Assembly: GCA_964580455.1 (NCBI GenBank)
Contig: CAZOKO010000012.1
Location: forward strand, 1 to 37,406
Source: CAZOKO01 sp964580455
Lineage (GTDB): Bacteria; Desulfobacterota; WTBG01
Reading direction: 5' to 3'
DNA length: 37,406 bases
Both the position numbers and the translations under genes were made by a program. Under the pieces are notes generated by a model that worked only from the letters and a program-made list of their open reading frames with translations, was not told the origin of the DNA and made no database searches. This document shows, piece by piece, positions 23,716 to 33,009 of this stretch. Numbering within the stretch: the stretch's first letter is position 1; each line of letters begins with the position of its first letter.

Positions 23716-24693
23716 TCAAGGCTTCTGATCTGGTGTTTTAAACCCGCATTGAAAAATCTTACCCCCTTTTCCTGACACCCATAGATTACCCGCGTCATCC
23801 GTAGTCACTGTATAGAGCGCCTTTTTTGATGGTGAAGGCATTTCAATCCACTTACCTTCCTGATGATACTCAAGTATAACTCCAGAGACCCCCACAATCC
23901 ATCCCCGATTCTCAGAATCAAAATGAATATCAAGGAGGTGATTTTCAACCGGACTGGGATACAAACTCCATTGCTCATGCTGGTAATGGAGAATAGTTCC
24001 CGCCGATCCCACAGCCCACCCCTCTTGAGCAGAGATGAAATACAACCCATAGAGGTTTTCCTCAGTAGGAGAATTGATTTCCCGCCAATCGTTACCGTCA
24101 TAATGGAATATTAAACCGTTATTGCCTACTGTCCACCCATTGTTCCTATCAGTGAAAAAGACTCGTGTAAGATAACCAATACGAGGAGCACTACACTCCT
24201 TCCATCCTTTACCATCATAGTGAAGAATGATACTGTTTTCCCCAACTGCCCACCCGTCTCCTTCGCTTAAGAAAAACAGATCCATAATATCCCACTCAAT
24301 ACCAAGCTTTTCCTGAGTCCACTGGCTATCACTATACAGGAGAACAGTTCCCCTAGAACCCACGGTATAGCATTTATTTTCTCCAGAAAAAGATAGAGCA
24401 AATAGCTGTTCCTTGGTGGGAACAGCTATTTGCGTCCATTCACTATCATTATAAGAAAAGATACCTCCCCTTTCTCCCGTAGCCCACCCTCCGTGGTGCG
24501 AGATGAAGGATAAATGGTAAATACTCCTGTAGTAAGGAAGAGAATAGGTTTTCCACAAGTTATCCGTATCTGTTGTCTTTCTTTCTTCTCTTCCATCACC
24601 TCTCGAACATGCCAAGCAGAGGATAATAAGAAAGAGGAACAGTAAACTTCTAAGAAGATTTATTATTTTTTCTCGTTCCCAAATTTTAAACAT
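23716..24693 (-). CDS. YCF48-like beta-propeller lipoprotein
   Basis: A signal sequence with cysteine in CLACS (about residue 29) suggests a lipoprotein, although the lipobox is imperfect. The rest consists of about six repeats of 40 residues of the form GWAVG-x-G-x-ILHYDGK-W (GWATGERGGIFSYN, GWAVGENSIILHYDG, GWTVGNNGLIFHYDG, GWAVGSAGTILHYQ, GWIVGVSGVILEYH). This is the YCF48/BNR-type beta-propeller. YCF48-like proteins in such operons accompany RND transporters and DUF1302/DUF1329 proteins, perhaps as periplasmic assembly factors (inference). AAGGA precedes the ATG. Confidence 0.85.
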   Translation of the reverse strand: MFKIWEREKIINLLRSLLFLFLIILCLACSRGDGREERKTTDTDNLWKTYSLPYYRSIYHLSFISHHGGWATGERGGIFSYNDSEWTQIAVPTKEQLFALSFSGENKCYTVGSRGTVLLYSDSQWTQEKLGIEWDIMDLFFLSEGDGWAVGENSIILHYDGKGWKECSAPRIGYLTRVFFTDRNNGWTVGNNGLIFHYDGNDWREINSPTEENLYGLYFISAQEGWAVGSAGTILHYQHEQWSLYPSPVENHLLDIHFDSENRGWIVGVSGVILEYHQEGKWIEMPSPSKKALYTVTTDDAGNLWVSGKGGKIFQCGFKTPDQKP

Positions 24694-24719
24694 TGCATCC
24701 TTAATTAGGGAAAGCTGCT

Positions 24720-24797
24720 GGTTGCTAGATACTGGATACTAGATGTACACACTCAGTTTCTATTCTATCCGGCATCCAGCATCAAGGATCCAGTACC
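24720..24797. repeat. TACTGGATACTAG / CATCCAGCATC repeat between porin and propeller genes
   Basis: Units GATACTGGATACTAGATG and CATCCAGCATCAAGGATCCAG fill the gap between the DUF1302-like and YCF48-like genes. They match the repeats near 60-105, 4600 and 22200. Confidence 0.45.
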
Positions 24798-24869
24798 GTT
24801 TTGTTCGTCACAGTTCTTCCCATAGTTGCTTAACTATTTAGCTAAAAAGTTAACGCCTGAACAATTCAT

Positions 24870-26405
24870 TCAGAATTCATACTTAATATACATCCCAACA
24901 TTATCATACTTGTTGTATGATCCATATACACCCATGGAATCGCCATTGTACCACTCATAATAGAGCATGGTACTAATATAATCAGATACTTTCCACCTGA
25001 CCTCTAACAGATGCCGCCATCCCTCATTTTCTGAAGGATGCGCATTGGCAAATCCTAACATATAGTAAGTAGTGTTTAATCGATCTGCAGTGAATTCATA
25101 CGATTTGGAAAAAACAAGGAGAGCTCCGTACATAAGTTCCTGGTTGGTCCCCGGCGTAGAGAAGGAATGATCAAAACCAATGATGTACTTAACCAATGGC
25201 TGTATGATTACATTTAGTTCACCCCCAAAAAAGTTGGTCATCCATCTGCTGCCAAAGAAGATATCATCCCTCTTTGCCACCCCATCCTGGAGGTTCCAGG
25301 GAAGTATGGACTCATCATCGACACTGAAGTATCTGTTCATGGTATAAAGGATCTCATTTGTTACCACCCAGTGCCTTCCCAGCCAGTAGAAACTTGTTTC
25401 CACATTTCCTCCAAACTGATGCAAACGGGTATGTTTTGGCTCCAGTACCAGATTAACAAAACCGTCTTGGGGAGAAACAATCCTGTAGTACCGTTTGAAA
25501 TTAGTTGCGCTATGACTCCAGGTATAGAAATAGATAAGACTATACTCCCAACGCCCCTTTGTCGCATTGAAACGCAGCCCCCATTGATGATCCTTGAAGG
25601 CATGTGATGGCTTATCAGAATCATCAAAGGCTGCAATAGAGGGGATATCGATAAAGGGTGGGAAATAAGCGGCCCCAGGCGTGGGACCATAACCTTCTTC
25701 AAAGTCAGGTATCCAGAGCAACTGAAGCGAGTAGTCTGACCAATGATAGGTAACATTTGCCATCCATAACGGTATACGGCGGTATTCATAGTCACCCTGC
25801 CAGTAAGCCGGAGAATTTTCCCTTAGGTCATCGGGATTAACAATATCAAGAACTCTTCCCTCCATCTTGCCCCATACCACCTGTTGCTTACCCAGATAAA
25901 AATCAAAATTACCCCAAAAACCCTTAAGATAAAACTCCCGGAGGATCTGCTCTCCTCTATGATAATAGTGCGAGGTTCTATCTACACGGTCTGCATATAA
26001 ACCCCGGCTATGCTGCCAATCATAGGCAGTGTCATAAAGGAAATGAGTTATGGCATGAAACGACCAATTTTCAGTAAGTTCATACGATCCTTCTAACTCA
26101 ATTAGCCACTCAGTCTTCTGGGCTCTCCAGTCTTTATCAATCTGACCAATGCCAATAGAATGGTCATCTCCATGTACATTAAAAGTGGTATCCAATCTTA
26201 TAAATCCTTTCAAATGGAGTCTTGGTACTGCCTCGTTGATGGGGTCAATCAGATGATGGCCAATGGGGTTAAACTCACTTAAACTGGCATCAAGTTTACT
26301 CAAGGTACCTAAGAGGCTAAAAGCGGCGGCAGTAGAAATAGTACAGCACAAAAAGAAAGCTGTAAGAAATAAGATAGAACACCTTCTTATATTTTTTCTG
26401 GTCAT
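24870..26405 (-). CDS. DUF1302-like outer-membrane porin
   Basis: A signal peptide (MTRKNIRRCSILFLTAFF...STAAA) is followed by a beta-barrel-like sequence with alternating hydrophobic strands and a C-terminal phenylalanine (MYIKYEF), as in outer-membrane proteins. DUF1302 signatures include FYLGKQQVVWGKMEGRVLD and VNPDDLRE. The length of 511 residues is in the family's usual range. The protein probably forms the outer-membrane port for the substrate moved by the RND pump encoded 64 bp upstream. GGAGGAGAGG lies directly before the ATG. Confidence 0.9.
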   Translation of the reverse strand: MTRKNIRRCSILFLTAFFLCCTISTAAAFSLLGTLSKLDASLSEFNPIGHHLIDPINEAVPRLHLKGFIRLDTTFNVHGDDHSIGIGQIDKDWRAQKTEWLIELEGSYELTENWSFHAITHFLYDTAYDWQHSRGLYADRVDRTSHYYHRGEQILREFYLKGFWGNFDFYLGKQQVVWGKMEGRVLDIVNPDDLRENSPAYWQGDYEYRRIPLWMANVTYHWSDYSLQLLWIPDFEEGYGPTPGAAYFPPFIDIPSIAAFDDSDKPSHAFKDHQWGLRFNATKGRWEYSLIYFYTWSHSATNFKRYYRIVSPQDGFVNLVLEPKHTRLHQFGGNVETSFYWLGRHWVVTNEILYTMNRYFSVDDESILPWNLQDGVAKRDDIFFGSRWMTNFFGGELNVIIQPLVKYIIGFDHSFSTPGTNQELMYGALLVFSKSYEFTADRLNTTYYMLGFANAHPSENEGWRHLLEVRWKVSDYISTMLYYEWYNGDSMGVYGSYNKYDNVGMYIKYEF

Positions 26406-26445
26406 TTCCTCTCCTCCTTTTTAAGGTTTGAGTATTGCAAAATTG

Positions 26446-26486
26446 AACCACAGAGAGCACGGAGCATATCTATTTACTCTGTGGTT
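26446..26486. repeat. AACCACAGAG / CTCTGTGGTT inverted repeat
   Basis: AACCACAGAG (26446-26455) and CTCTGTGGTT (26477-26486) are perfect 10-bp inverted repeats. They lie between the RND gene and the porin gene and overlap the last codons of the RND gene (MKPQSK). Related ACCACAGAGG repeats occur near 13031 and 36659. Confidence 0.6.
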
Positions 26487-28809
26487 TCATAAACAAGAAC
26501 TTTGGCTTGAGTAGAGACAACAACGATGTCAATACAAACAGCCCACTCAGCATGTTCGCCATCATAATGATTCCCAGCATCACACCTAGGAGAGCCTGGA
26601 AACGCATCTCAGAAAGACAGAGGGTAAGCACACCGGCTGTTACGGTCGCTGCAGTATAACACACAGCCCGCCCGGCTGTTTGAAAGGTTGTAATATATGC
26701 ATCCTCAGTTTGCCTGACAGCTAATTCTTTTTTCAAACGTGAAAGGATGTAAAGAGAGTAATCAATCCCCACCCCAATTCCCAGTGCAGAAACAGGAAGG
26801 GTATAGACAAAAAGACCTACTCCGGTTAATGCCATAACAGCAAAGGTGATGATGTTCCCCAGGATGAGGGGGATCAAAACCAGCAGGCCTGCAATAAATG
26901 AACGAAAGGCAATAGCACTGCAGAGAAAAACGGCTGTAAACATAAACAATAAGTTGGACGCTTGAGACCTGCTGATCACATCAAGAATCGCTTCATAGAT
27001 GCCAATAAGACCACCTGCTACCTCAACCGTTAAACCGGGAATCCGGTTTTTGTTGATATAGGATCTGACATCCTTCATCAGATTTCTGATAGTGTCTCCT
27101 TTGTGATCACTCACGAAGGCCCTGATATTAGCCTGACGAAAGTCAAGCTCAAAGAAATCTCTCATGTCTTCTGGGTTTCCCATAGACAACTCAAGGCATT
27201 CCCATGCAGCAACTTTATTAGCAGGAAGTATCTCCCAGCGTGGATCATTGTTGTGCAGGGCACTGTTTACCCTTTGCAGGCAGTGATCATATGAAAGTGT
27301 AAGGTTAATCTCCGGCCGCTCTTCCAGATACCGTTGCAGTCCATTAAAGTAGGAAATTACCTCGGGCTTTAGCAGATCCTTTTGCTCCTCACCCGCAAGA
27401 TATATCCATAACAGGTTTGTGCCGGAAAAATATTTATTGAGAACCCTGTCAGCTCTGTTGTATTCAGAATCCTGCCAGAAATTAGGCGATCCCGGCTTAA
27501 GGTCTCCTACCTGGAGTCTGGTTGTAAAAAATATGCAAAAGAGAAAAAGGATAAGAGCAATACTTAGTATGAATGTCCGACTTCTTCCACCTGCGGTAGC
27601 TCTTCCTGAATTTCTCAATATTTTGAGTAAAATTCCTGATTTACCTACCCTCTCAAGCTCTCCAATGGATGGAAGGGGAAGGTATGAGAGAACAACAGGA
27701 ATGAGGATGAAACTGGTTACCCAGATGGAAAGGATGCCTGCTGCCGCAACTATCGCCATGGACTGAATAATAGGAAAAGGAAGTAAGACAAGAGAGAAAA
27801 AACCGATGCTGTCAGTCAGGATAGAGGTACTGGCAGGAAGCATCAGCGTTGCAATCACCTGCTCACTTGCCTTTTCCCTATTAAGGGACTTGCGTGCCTC
27901 TTCATAGTAGCGCTGCATGATCTGGACAGAATGACCGTGGGAGAGGGCAAGAACCAGAAAGGGAACAGTAATACTCAATACATCCATCTCAAATCCCAGG
28001 AGGTTTAAGATACCCATACCCCAGACAACTGAGAGGAGCCCAGCAGTAAGAGGTAGAAATATCGCCCTCTTTCTGCCAAAATCGACATAAAGGAGAACAA
28101 CCATAATAATGAGTGCCAGGAGAAAGATATAGAGAATCTGAGACATATACTTGTGAATGTATGCCAGCATTATAGGTCTTCCGGAAAGATGGAACTCAGT
28201 ATTATTATCCTTCTCCTTTTCGAGGATTTCATTTAAGTGTCTGTAGATATATAGATAATCTTCCTCGTACTTGAATGTAGCAAGTATTGCCGTTCCTTTC
28301 CTGTCCCGAGAGACTAATGTCCCATAAATCTCATCATCATTTAAGATATTCTTGCGATAAGTATCGAGTATTTTCTGATCACCCTTCAGGATCTGTTCAA
28401 GCATATCATCGAAGGTTTCAACGATCAGCATCATGACGCCATCGGAATCGGTATCTGTTCTCACATACTTCATATCACGGGATGCAATAGAATATATATT
28501 ATACTTCACCACTCCATCCATTAGTTCTATTGCCCGCTGAATGCGGTAGACCTTTCCCAGAGTGGCAGGATCGAAGATATCACCCACTTTGTTTCTCAGT
28601 GTTATTGCCACTAGGTTGCTGCGACCAAAAACTTCGCTCATCTTTATGTGGAGATTGACATTAGGATGACCCCAGGGGAAAATATGACCTGCCCTGTGGC
28701 TCAGTCTGGTAGAACGTGTAAGGTAGAGAAGCGGCAGGGATATTACAATAATGAGTATGAAGATAGGAAAGCGATATTTAATAACAAATTTTGCGAAAGA
28801 GTCAGCCAT
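26470..28809 (-). CDS. RND-family exporter (MMPL type)
   Basis: The 779-residue protein has two similar halves, each with one N-terminal helix (about 10-30 and 412-430), a large periplasmic loop and five helices. The first loop contains GHIFPWGHPN. Motifs in the membrane include SHGHSVQIMQRYYEEARK after the first bundle and GIGVGIDYSLYILSRLKKEL in the second. This is the RND/MMPL type that moves lipids or hydrophobic compounds out of the inner membrane using the proton gradient. A linker (NSGRATAGGRSR) is repeat-derived. GGAAGG precedes the ATG by 12 nt. Neighbouring genes supply the porin, a YCF48 protein and DUF1329. Confidence 0.92.
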   Translation of the reverse strand: MADSFAKFVIKYRFPIFILIIVISLPLLYLTRSTRLSHRAGHIFPWGHPNVNLHIKMSEVFGRSNLVAITLRNKVGDIFDPATLGKVYRIQRAIELMDGVVKYNIYSIASRDMKYVRTDTDSDGVMMLIVETFDDMLEQILKGDQKILDTYRKNILNDDEIYGTLVSRDRKGTAILATFKYEEDYLYIYRHLNEILEKEKDNNTEFHLSGRPIMLAYIHKYMSQILYIFLLALIIMVVLLYVDFGRKRAIFLPLTAGLLSVVWGMGILNLLGFEMDVLSITVPFLVLALSHGHSVQIMQRYYEEARKSLNREKASEQVIATLMLPASTSILTDSIGFFSLVLLPFPIIQSMAIVAAAGILSIWVTSFILIPVVLSYLPLPSIGELERVGKSGILLKILRNSGRATAGGRSRTFILSIALILFLFCIFFTTRLQVGDLKPGSPNFWQDSEYNRADRVLNKYFSGTNLLWIYLAGEEQKDLLKPEVISYFNGLQRYLEERPEINLTLSYDHCLQRVNSALHNNDPRWEILPANKVAAWECLELSMGNPEDMRDFFELDFRQANIRAFVSDHKGDTIRNLMKDVRSYINKNRIPGLTVEVAGGLIGIYEAILDVISRSQASNLLFMFTAVFLCSAIAFRSFIAGLLVLIPLILGNIITFAVMALTGVGLFVYTLPVSALGIGVGIDYSLYILSRLKKELAVRQTEDAYITTFQTAGRAVCYTAATVTAGVLTLCLSEMRFQALLGVMLGIIMMANMLSGLFVLTSLLSLLKPKFLFMKPQSK

Positions 28810-28882
28810 TTTTAAAAGATACCTTCCTCAATATCTCAATAGACATCTTTCCTTTGTAACCCCATATTTTTATACACTCACT

Positions 28883-29158
28883 TTAGTGTCTCTTACCAGG
28901 TACCTTTTTCAGCACTTTTCCCAGCTCATTAGTTATTTCTTTGAGCTTACGCGTAACTTCCGCTTGTAATTCCCAATCTTCTTTTCTTCTGCCCAGGAAG
29001 GGGGAAGTCTCGCTTATTAGAAAAACCTCTTTATCAATTTCATTAAGTTCCCTGTTGAGCATATCAAGGATAGTTGATAAATCACTGGAGAAAGCTTTAA
29101 TTACATCATCTGATGTTCTTCGCCTGGTTTTTCTTTTCTCAGTCACTTTCTTGTCCAT
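28883..29158 (-). CDS. Small coiled-coil protein of unknown function
   Basis: This 91-residue, highly charged protein begins with a basic stretch (MDKKVTEKRKTRRRTS), followed by a helical region with heptad-like spacing (DLSTILDMLNRELNEIDKEV) and a second helix (QAEVTRKLKEITNELGKVLKKV). It has no signal peptide, cysteine or enzyme motif. I do not recognise the family. An ATG at 29200 would add residues from a dispersed repeat, so I prefer 29158. It lies between the acyl-CoA synthetase gene and the RND exporter gene on the same strand, so it may be a cytoplasmic accessory of that system. Confidence 0.65.
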   Translation of the reverse strand: MDKKVTEKRKTRRRTSDDVIKAFSSDLSTILDMLNRELNEIDKEVFLISETSPFLGRRKEDWELQAEVTRKLKEITNELGKVLKKVPGKRH

Positions 29159-29167
29159 ATAACAGTT

Positions 29168-29221
29168 CCCTAACTCACCCTTACCCAAACTCTCCATCAA
29201 AGGGAGGGCAGGGTGAAGGCA
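29168..29221. repeat. CACCCTTACCC...GGGAGGGCAGGGTGA palindromic repeat
   Basis: TCACCCT pairs with AGGGTGA, and CTCTCC pairs with GGGAGG inside. It resembles the repeats at 2943-2976 and 18298-18335. It lies in the 247-bp gap between the small coiled-coil gene and the synthetase gene, and the rest of that gap shows nothing. Confidence 0.5.
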
Positions 29222-29405
29222 GATTAACTTTTAGAATATTAATTACGAAACGCACTGCCAGCAATAATAAAAAAGGTTTCAAAAGCTCTATCACAATAAT
29301 CTGAATTTGCAAGATATATTTACGAAATAATTACTCGTTACTTATCTCACGACGTCCATAAAAGGGTTTCCTGCTATCGGGTTTCTTTCCGAATCAACTC
29401 GAAAA

Positions 29406-30929
29406 TTATTGTGGCAGATACCTTTTTAAGAGTTCCTCTTTCATTACCTTGCCGGCAGCATTTTTAGGTAAGGCATCAACAAAGTCAACAGATTTTGGTT
29501 TTTTATAACCTGCCAACCGGGATTTGCAGTACTCAATCACTTCCTGCTCGGTTAATGCTTTGTCAGGTTTGGGCACTACAATCGCTTTTATACTCTCCCC
29601 CCAGTATTCATCAGGCACTCCAATTACCGCAACTTCCAGAATGAGAGGATGTTGGCAAAGAGCTGTCTCAACTTCAGCAGGATAGATATTCTCTCCTCCA
29701 CTTATGATCAACTCCTTTTTCCTGCCGATCAGGTAGAGATATCCATCCTGGTCGACTCTTCCTATATCCCCAGTGTAAAGCCAGCCTTCTTTCAAAACCT
29801 CTTTTGTGGCTATTGTATTATTATAGTAGCCTTTCATCACATTAGGTCCCCTGCATATAATTTCCCCCGTCTTACCTGAAGGAAGCTCCCTGCCATCTTC
29901 ATCTATAATCTTGATCTTAACACTCATCATTGGTTTTCCTACACTGGTGGTCTTTTCAGGTGGATCATTTGGCCCTAGAATTGTTACTCCGGGGGATGCC
30001 TCCGTTAAACCATAGAGGTCGAACATACCGGCATGGGGAAATATCTGGTTCAGCTTGTCTTTCATTTCCGGGGAAACAGGAGCTGCACCTGACACAATCC
30101 TTTTAACAGAGCTGGTGTCATAGCAGTCTTTATATTTAAGATCTAATAGAGATGCATACATAGTAGGTGTTTGAGTTATGGAAGTAACCTTGTGTTGGGT
30201 AATAACTTCCATCGCTTGTACTGGAGCAAAACGTTTCGAGGTAATAAAAGTGGCCCCTGTAAAAACATAGGTGAATATTCTACCTATGGTAGACGAGTGA
30301 AACATAGGGGTTAATGCCAGTTCCACATCACTTTCCTCCATCTGATAGGCAATGGTGTAATTGATAGTATTCCAAAAGTGACTCTGATGGGTTAAGATAA
30401 CCCCTTTTGGTTTCCCTGTAGTCCCAGAGGTATAGATAACAAACGATTCATCCTCTGGTCTAACTTTTATGTCCGGTTCATGATCGGGTTGATTATGATA
30501 GAGACTGTAAAATCTCCCTGTCTTCTGGGGTTCCTTTTCTACCGTTATGAAGGTGTCAACTTTTGACAGCTGGGATCTCAATTGATTAACAGTAGATTCA
30601 AATTCCTCTCCTGAGATGAGTGTAGCTGCATCTGAATCTTCAATAATATAGAAAAGTTCGGAATCGGTCAGTCTGAAATTGACAGGAATACCAACTATAC
30701 CCACCTTAGCAAGGGCAAAATAGATTTCTACCAGTTCAATACTGTTATACATCAATATGGCAACTCTGCTTCCTCTATTAACAACACTGCGTGAAAAGCC
30801 ATGAGCAAGTTGATTAACCCGTGAATTGAGCTCCAGATATGTCACCTGCCTATCATCACAAATGATGGCAACTTTATCAGGAAACTCACGGGCACTTCTG
30901 GTAAGCATATCTCCAATGGTACAGTTCAT
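29406..30929 (-). CDS. Acyl-CoA synthetase (AMP-forming ligase family)
   Basis: ANL-superfamily motifs occur in order: the P-loop YTSGTTGKPKGVILTH (about 168-183), DLYGLTEASPGV, the hinge YTGDIGRVDQDGYLYLIGRKKELI (aspartate and arginine for AMP) and the C-terminal lysine motif PKNAAGKVMKEEL. It should activate a carboxylic acid, probably a fatty acid, to an acyl adenylate and then a CoA thioester. The exact substrate is not evident. The ATG overlaps the stop of the glycosyltransferase gene by 4 nt, so the two are translationally coupled. Confidence 0.9.
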   Translation of the reverse strand: MNCTIGDMLTRSAREFPDKVAIICDDRQVTYLELNSRVNQLAHGFSRSVVNRGSRVAILMYNSIELVEIYFALAKVGIVGIPVNFRLTDSELFYIIEDSDAATLISGEEFESTVNQLRSQLSKVDTFITVEKEPQKTGRFYSLYHNQPDHEPDIKVRPEDESFVIYTSGTTGKPKGVILTHQSHFWNTINYTIAYQMEESDVELALTPMFHSSTIGRIFTYVFTGATFITSKRFAPVQAMEVITQHKVTSITQTPTMYASLLDLKYKDCYDTSSVKRIVSGAAPVSPEMKDKLNQIFPHAGMFDLYGLTEASPGVTILGPNDPPEKTTSVGKPMMSVKIKIIDEDGRELPSGKTGEIICRGPNVMKGYYNNTIATKEVLKEGWLYTGDIGRVDQDGYLYLIGRKKELIISGGENIYPAEVETALCQHPLILEVAVIGVPDEYWGESIKAIVVPKPDKALTEQEVIEYCKSRLAGYKKPKSVDFVDALPKNAAGKVMKEELLKRYLPQ

Positions 30930-31792
30930 AGTACTTGCCTGGTAGATTTATTCTGAGGTTTATATTTTAAAGCCAAGGCCAATATTCTCTCGCCTTCTTC
31001 TTCCTTTCCCCGCTTGATACACCCCTTAGCATAAATCTCACACTTCCTGTTAAGTTCTTTCCATGCAAGCTCCCTTTGGTGAGAGGCAAGAGAATTTCCT
31101 TCCAATAGCTTTATTAAGGCTCTAATCCGAAAACGATCCTGCCCTTCAATCTTTTTGGAAAGCTGGTCAGCATGTCCTCCACGCTTGACAATCAAAGGAG
31201 TATCTATCAGATAGATAGGGTATTGTGCTGAGATACGCAGCCAGAGATCATAGTCTTCACATGCTTCAAGCTCTTCATCAAACTCTCCTGTCTTTTCTAA
31301 GAGACTGTGAGCAATCAGCACGGAAGAGGGGCTTACGATACAGAGAGGCAAGCAGTGTTCAAAGATCATTCCCGAATATTTCCTATGCTTCTTCATGGGA
31401 TTGACCCTTACCCCTTTCCTTATCCATATCTCTTCGGTGTAACAGATAAGGGCTTCCGGGCGACTTTCCATGAACTTCATCTGCAAATTAAGTTTATCTT
31501 TAAGCCACAGATCATCCGAATCAAGAAAGGCGATATAATCACCCTGAGCGCACGCAATCCCCTTATTCCTAGCAGCGCTAACCCCCTGACGCTCCTGATA
31601 AATATAGGCCAGCTTAGGAATGTATGATGACACGATTTCTTGAGTCTCATCTGTAGAACCATCATCAACCACAATTAGCTCCAGGTCATTATAGCTTTGG
31701 GAAAGAACCGAGTCTATAGCTTCCCTTAAGCTATAGGCTCGATTGTATGCGGGGATAATAACACTAACTTTAGGCATGGTGATTCTGCTCAT
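30926..31792 (-). CDS. Family 2 glycosyltransferase
   Basis: The GT-A start VSVIIPAYNRAYSLREAIDS is followed by LELIVVDDGSTDET and the DXD-type metal site FLDSDDLW (about 93-99). The later CEDYDLWLRI motif is usual in GT2 enzymes. It transfers a sugar from an NDP-sugar to an acceptor in the cytoplasm. No membrane helices are present. The first gene of the minus-strand cluster, it is preceded by a consensus sigma-70 promoter at 31813-31841. No clear ribosome binding site precedes the ATG at 31792; a second ATG (31777) gives the usual MPKVSVIIP start. Confidence 0.9.
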   Translation of the reverse strand: MSRITMPKVSVIIPAYNRAYSLREAIDSVLSQSYNDLELIVVDDGSTDETQEIVSSYIPKLAYIYQERQGVSAARNKGIACAQGDYIAFLDSDDLWLKDKLNLQMKFMESRPEALICYTEEIWIRKGVRVNPMKKHRKYSGMIFEHCLPLCIVSPSSVLIAHSLLEKTGEFDEELEACEDYDLWLRISAQYPIYLIDTPLIVKRGGHADQLSKKIEGQDRFRIRALIKLLEGNSLASHQRELAWKELNRKCEIYAKGCIKRGKEEEGERILALALKYKPQNKSTRQVL

Positions 31793-31812
31793 TTTTTGAT
31801 GGATGATTGCCT

Positions 31813-31841
31813 ATTATATAGCAAACCAAAAGCTTAGTCAA
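31813..31841 (-). promoter_or_regulatory. Sigma-70 promoter of the export cluster
   Basis: On the minus strand TTGACT (31836-31841) and TATAAT (31813-31818) are 17 nt apart, close to consensus. Transcription would start near 31806, about 15 nt before the glycosyltransferase ATG, so the leader is very short. It is the strongest vegetative promoter seen in the window. The remainder of the 293-bp divergent gap (31793-32085) shows no gene and no equally clear promoter for the ABC operon. Confidence 0.75.
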
Positions 31842-32085
31842 AAGAATGAAATTCTCTCAAAAAGTCTCATGCCGTTATAGAAAAGGTGGTGTATTTATCA
31901 TGGGATAATGCTTGCATTCTTTTGTCATTTCTTGTTTAATAACTAATTGACCAGTTGCCAGCAGCTCACTGTCGGCTGGATGTTTACCACCATATACTAA
32001 CTACTGAATATAACAATTTTCCTGTACGCAATTCAGCCAGGGAAAAGAAAACAAACGACTGACTCCAACCAATGGACATTACTTA

Positions 32086-33009
32086 ATGGTAAATACAGCT
32101 ATTGAGGTAAATCATCTTACCAAAGATTACACAAGCGTGCGGGCATTAGACAGCTTGAGCCTGGAAGTCAGGCAAGGGGAATGTTTTGGTCTTCTGGGAC
32201 CAAACGGTGCCGGGAAAACTACCTTGATAAAGATTTTTCTTAACCTGATATCACCTTCCTCTGGTTCAGTGAAAATCTTTGACCAGCCTGTTATAAATGA
32301 AAAAATCAGAGACAGGGTGGGGTATCTTCCTGAAAGGGTCAAGATCTATGGTTTTTTGAAAGGCAGCGAATTTTTAGACTACCAGGGGAAACTGTACGGA
32401 ATGGAACATACTAAAAGGAACCGGCGGGTAGAAGAGTGCTTGAAGGTAGTCGGGATGTATGAAGATAGACTTCGTAAGATAGGAGAATACTCTAAAGGGA
32501 TGGTACAGCGCATAGGATTAGCACAGGCTTTGCTTAATGAACCGGAGATCTTGTTGTTAGACGAACCTGCTGCTGGACTTGACCCTATCAGCAATAAGGA
32601 AATCCGGGATATACTCTTAAGATTGAAGGAGGCAGGGGTAACTGTCTTTATTAATTCTCACCTCCTTTCGGAGATAGAAATGATTTGCGATCGGGTAGCC
32701 ATACTTCATCGGGGACATCTGGTTAAAATGGGAACCAAACAGGAACTTACTACTAAGGGGGAATTAATAGAACTCAAAGTGGAGGGGATAAATGATCTGC
32801 TCCTTAAAAAGATAAGAGAGGTTTCTACCCAGGTACAGCTAGAGCAAAATCGGATAACCCTCACTCCTAAAGATTCCAAAACTATTACTGTAATTCCAGA
32901 AATTGTCATCAATCAAGGCGGTAAGCTATTATCTTTGACTTCCAGGATAGAATCTTTGGAAGATATCTTTTACAGACTCATCAAAGAAGAAGAGGAACCC
33001 ATTGAATAA
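32086..33009 (+). CDS. ABC transporter ATP-binding protein (ABC-2 exporter type)
   Basis: Walker A GPNGAGKTT (38-46), a C-loop YSKGMVQRIGLAQ (135-147) in the form usual for ABC-2 exporters, and Walker B ILLLDEPAAGLDP (155-167) with the catalytic glutamate E160 are present. The H-loop histidine lies in INSHLLSE. A C-terminal extension after residue 220 is usual in this subfamily. It powers the membrane protein encoded next, whose start overlaps its stop by 8 nt. The substrate is unknown. It resembles NosF-like and antibiotic-exporter ATPases. Confidence 0.92.
   Translation: MVNTAIEVNHLTKDYTSVRALDSLSLEVRQGECFGLLGPNGAGKTTLIKIFLNLISPSSGSVKIFDQPVINEKIRDRVGYLPERVKIYGFLKGSEFLDYQGKLYGMEHTKRNRRVEECLKVVGMYEDRLRKIGEYSKGMVQRIGLAQALLNEPEILLLDEPAAGLDPISNKEIRDILLRLKEAGVTVFINSHLLSEIEMICDRVAILHRGHLVKMGTKQELTTKGELIELKVEGINDLLLKKIREVSTQVQLEQNRITLTPKDSKTITVIPEIVINQGGKLLSLTSRIESLEDIFYRLIKEEEEPIE

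Noticed and set aside
23588..23719. N-terminal extension of the DUF1329 protein
   Set aside because: It is encoded by a dispersed repeat (GKFPFGKGGFRGIF) and would place the signal peptide internally.
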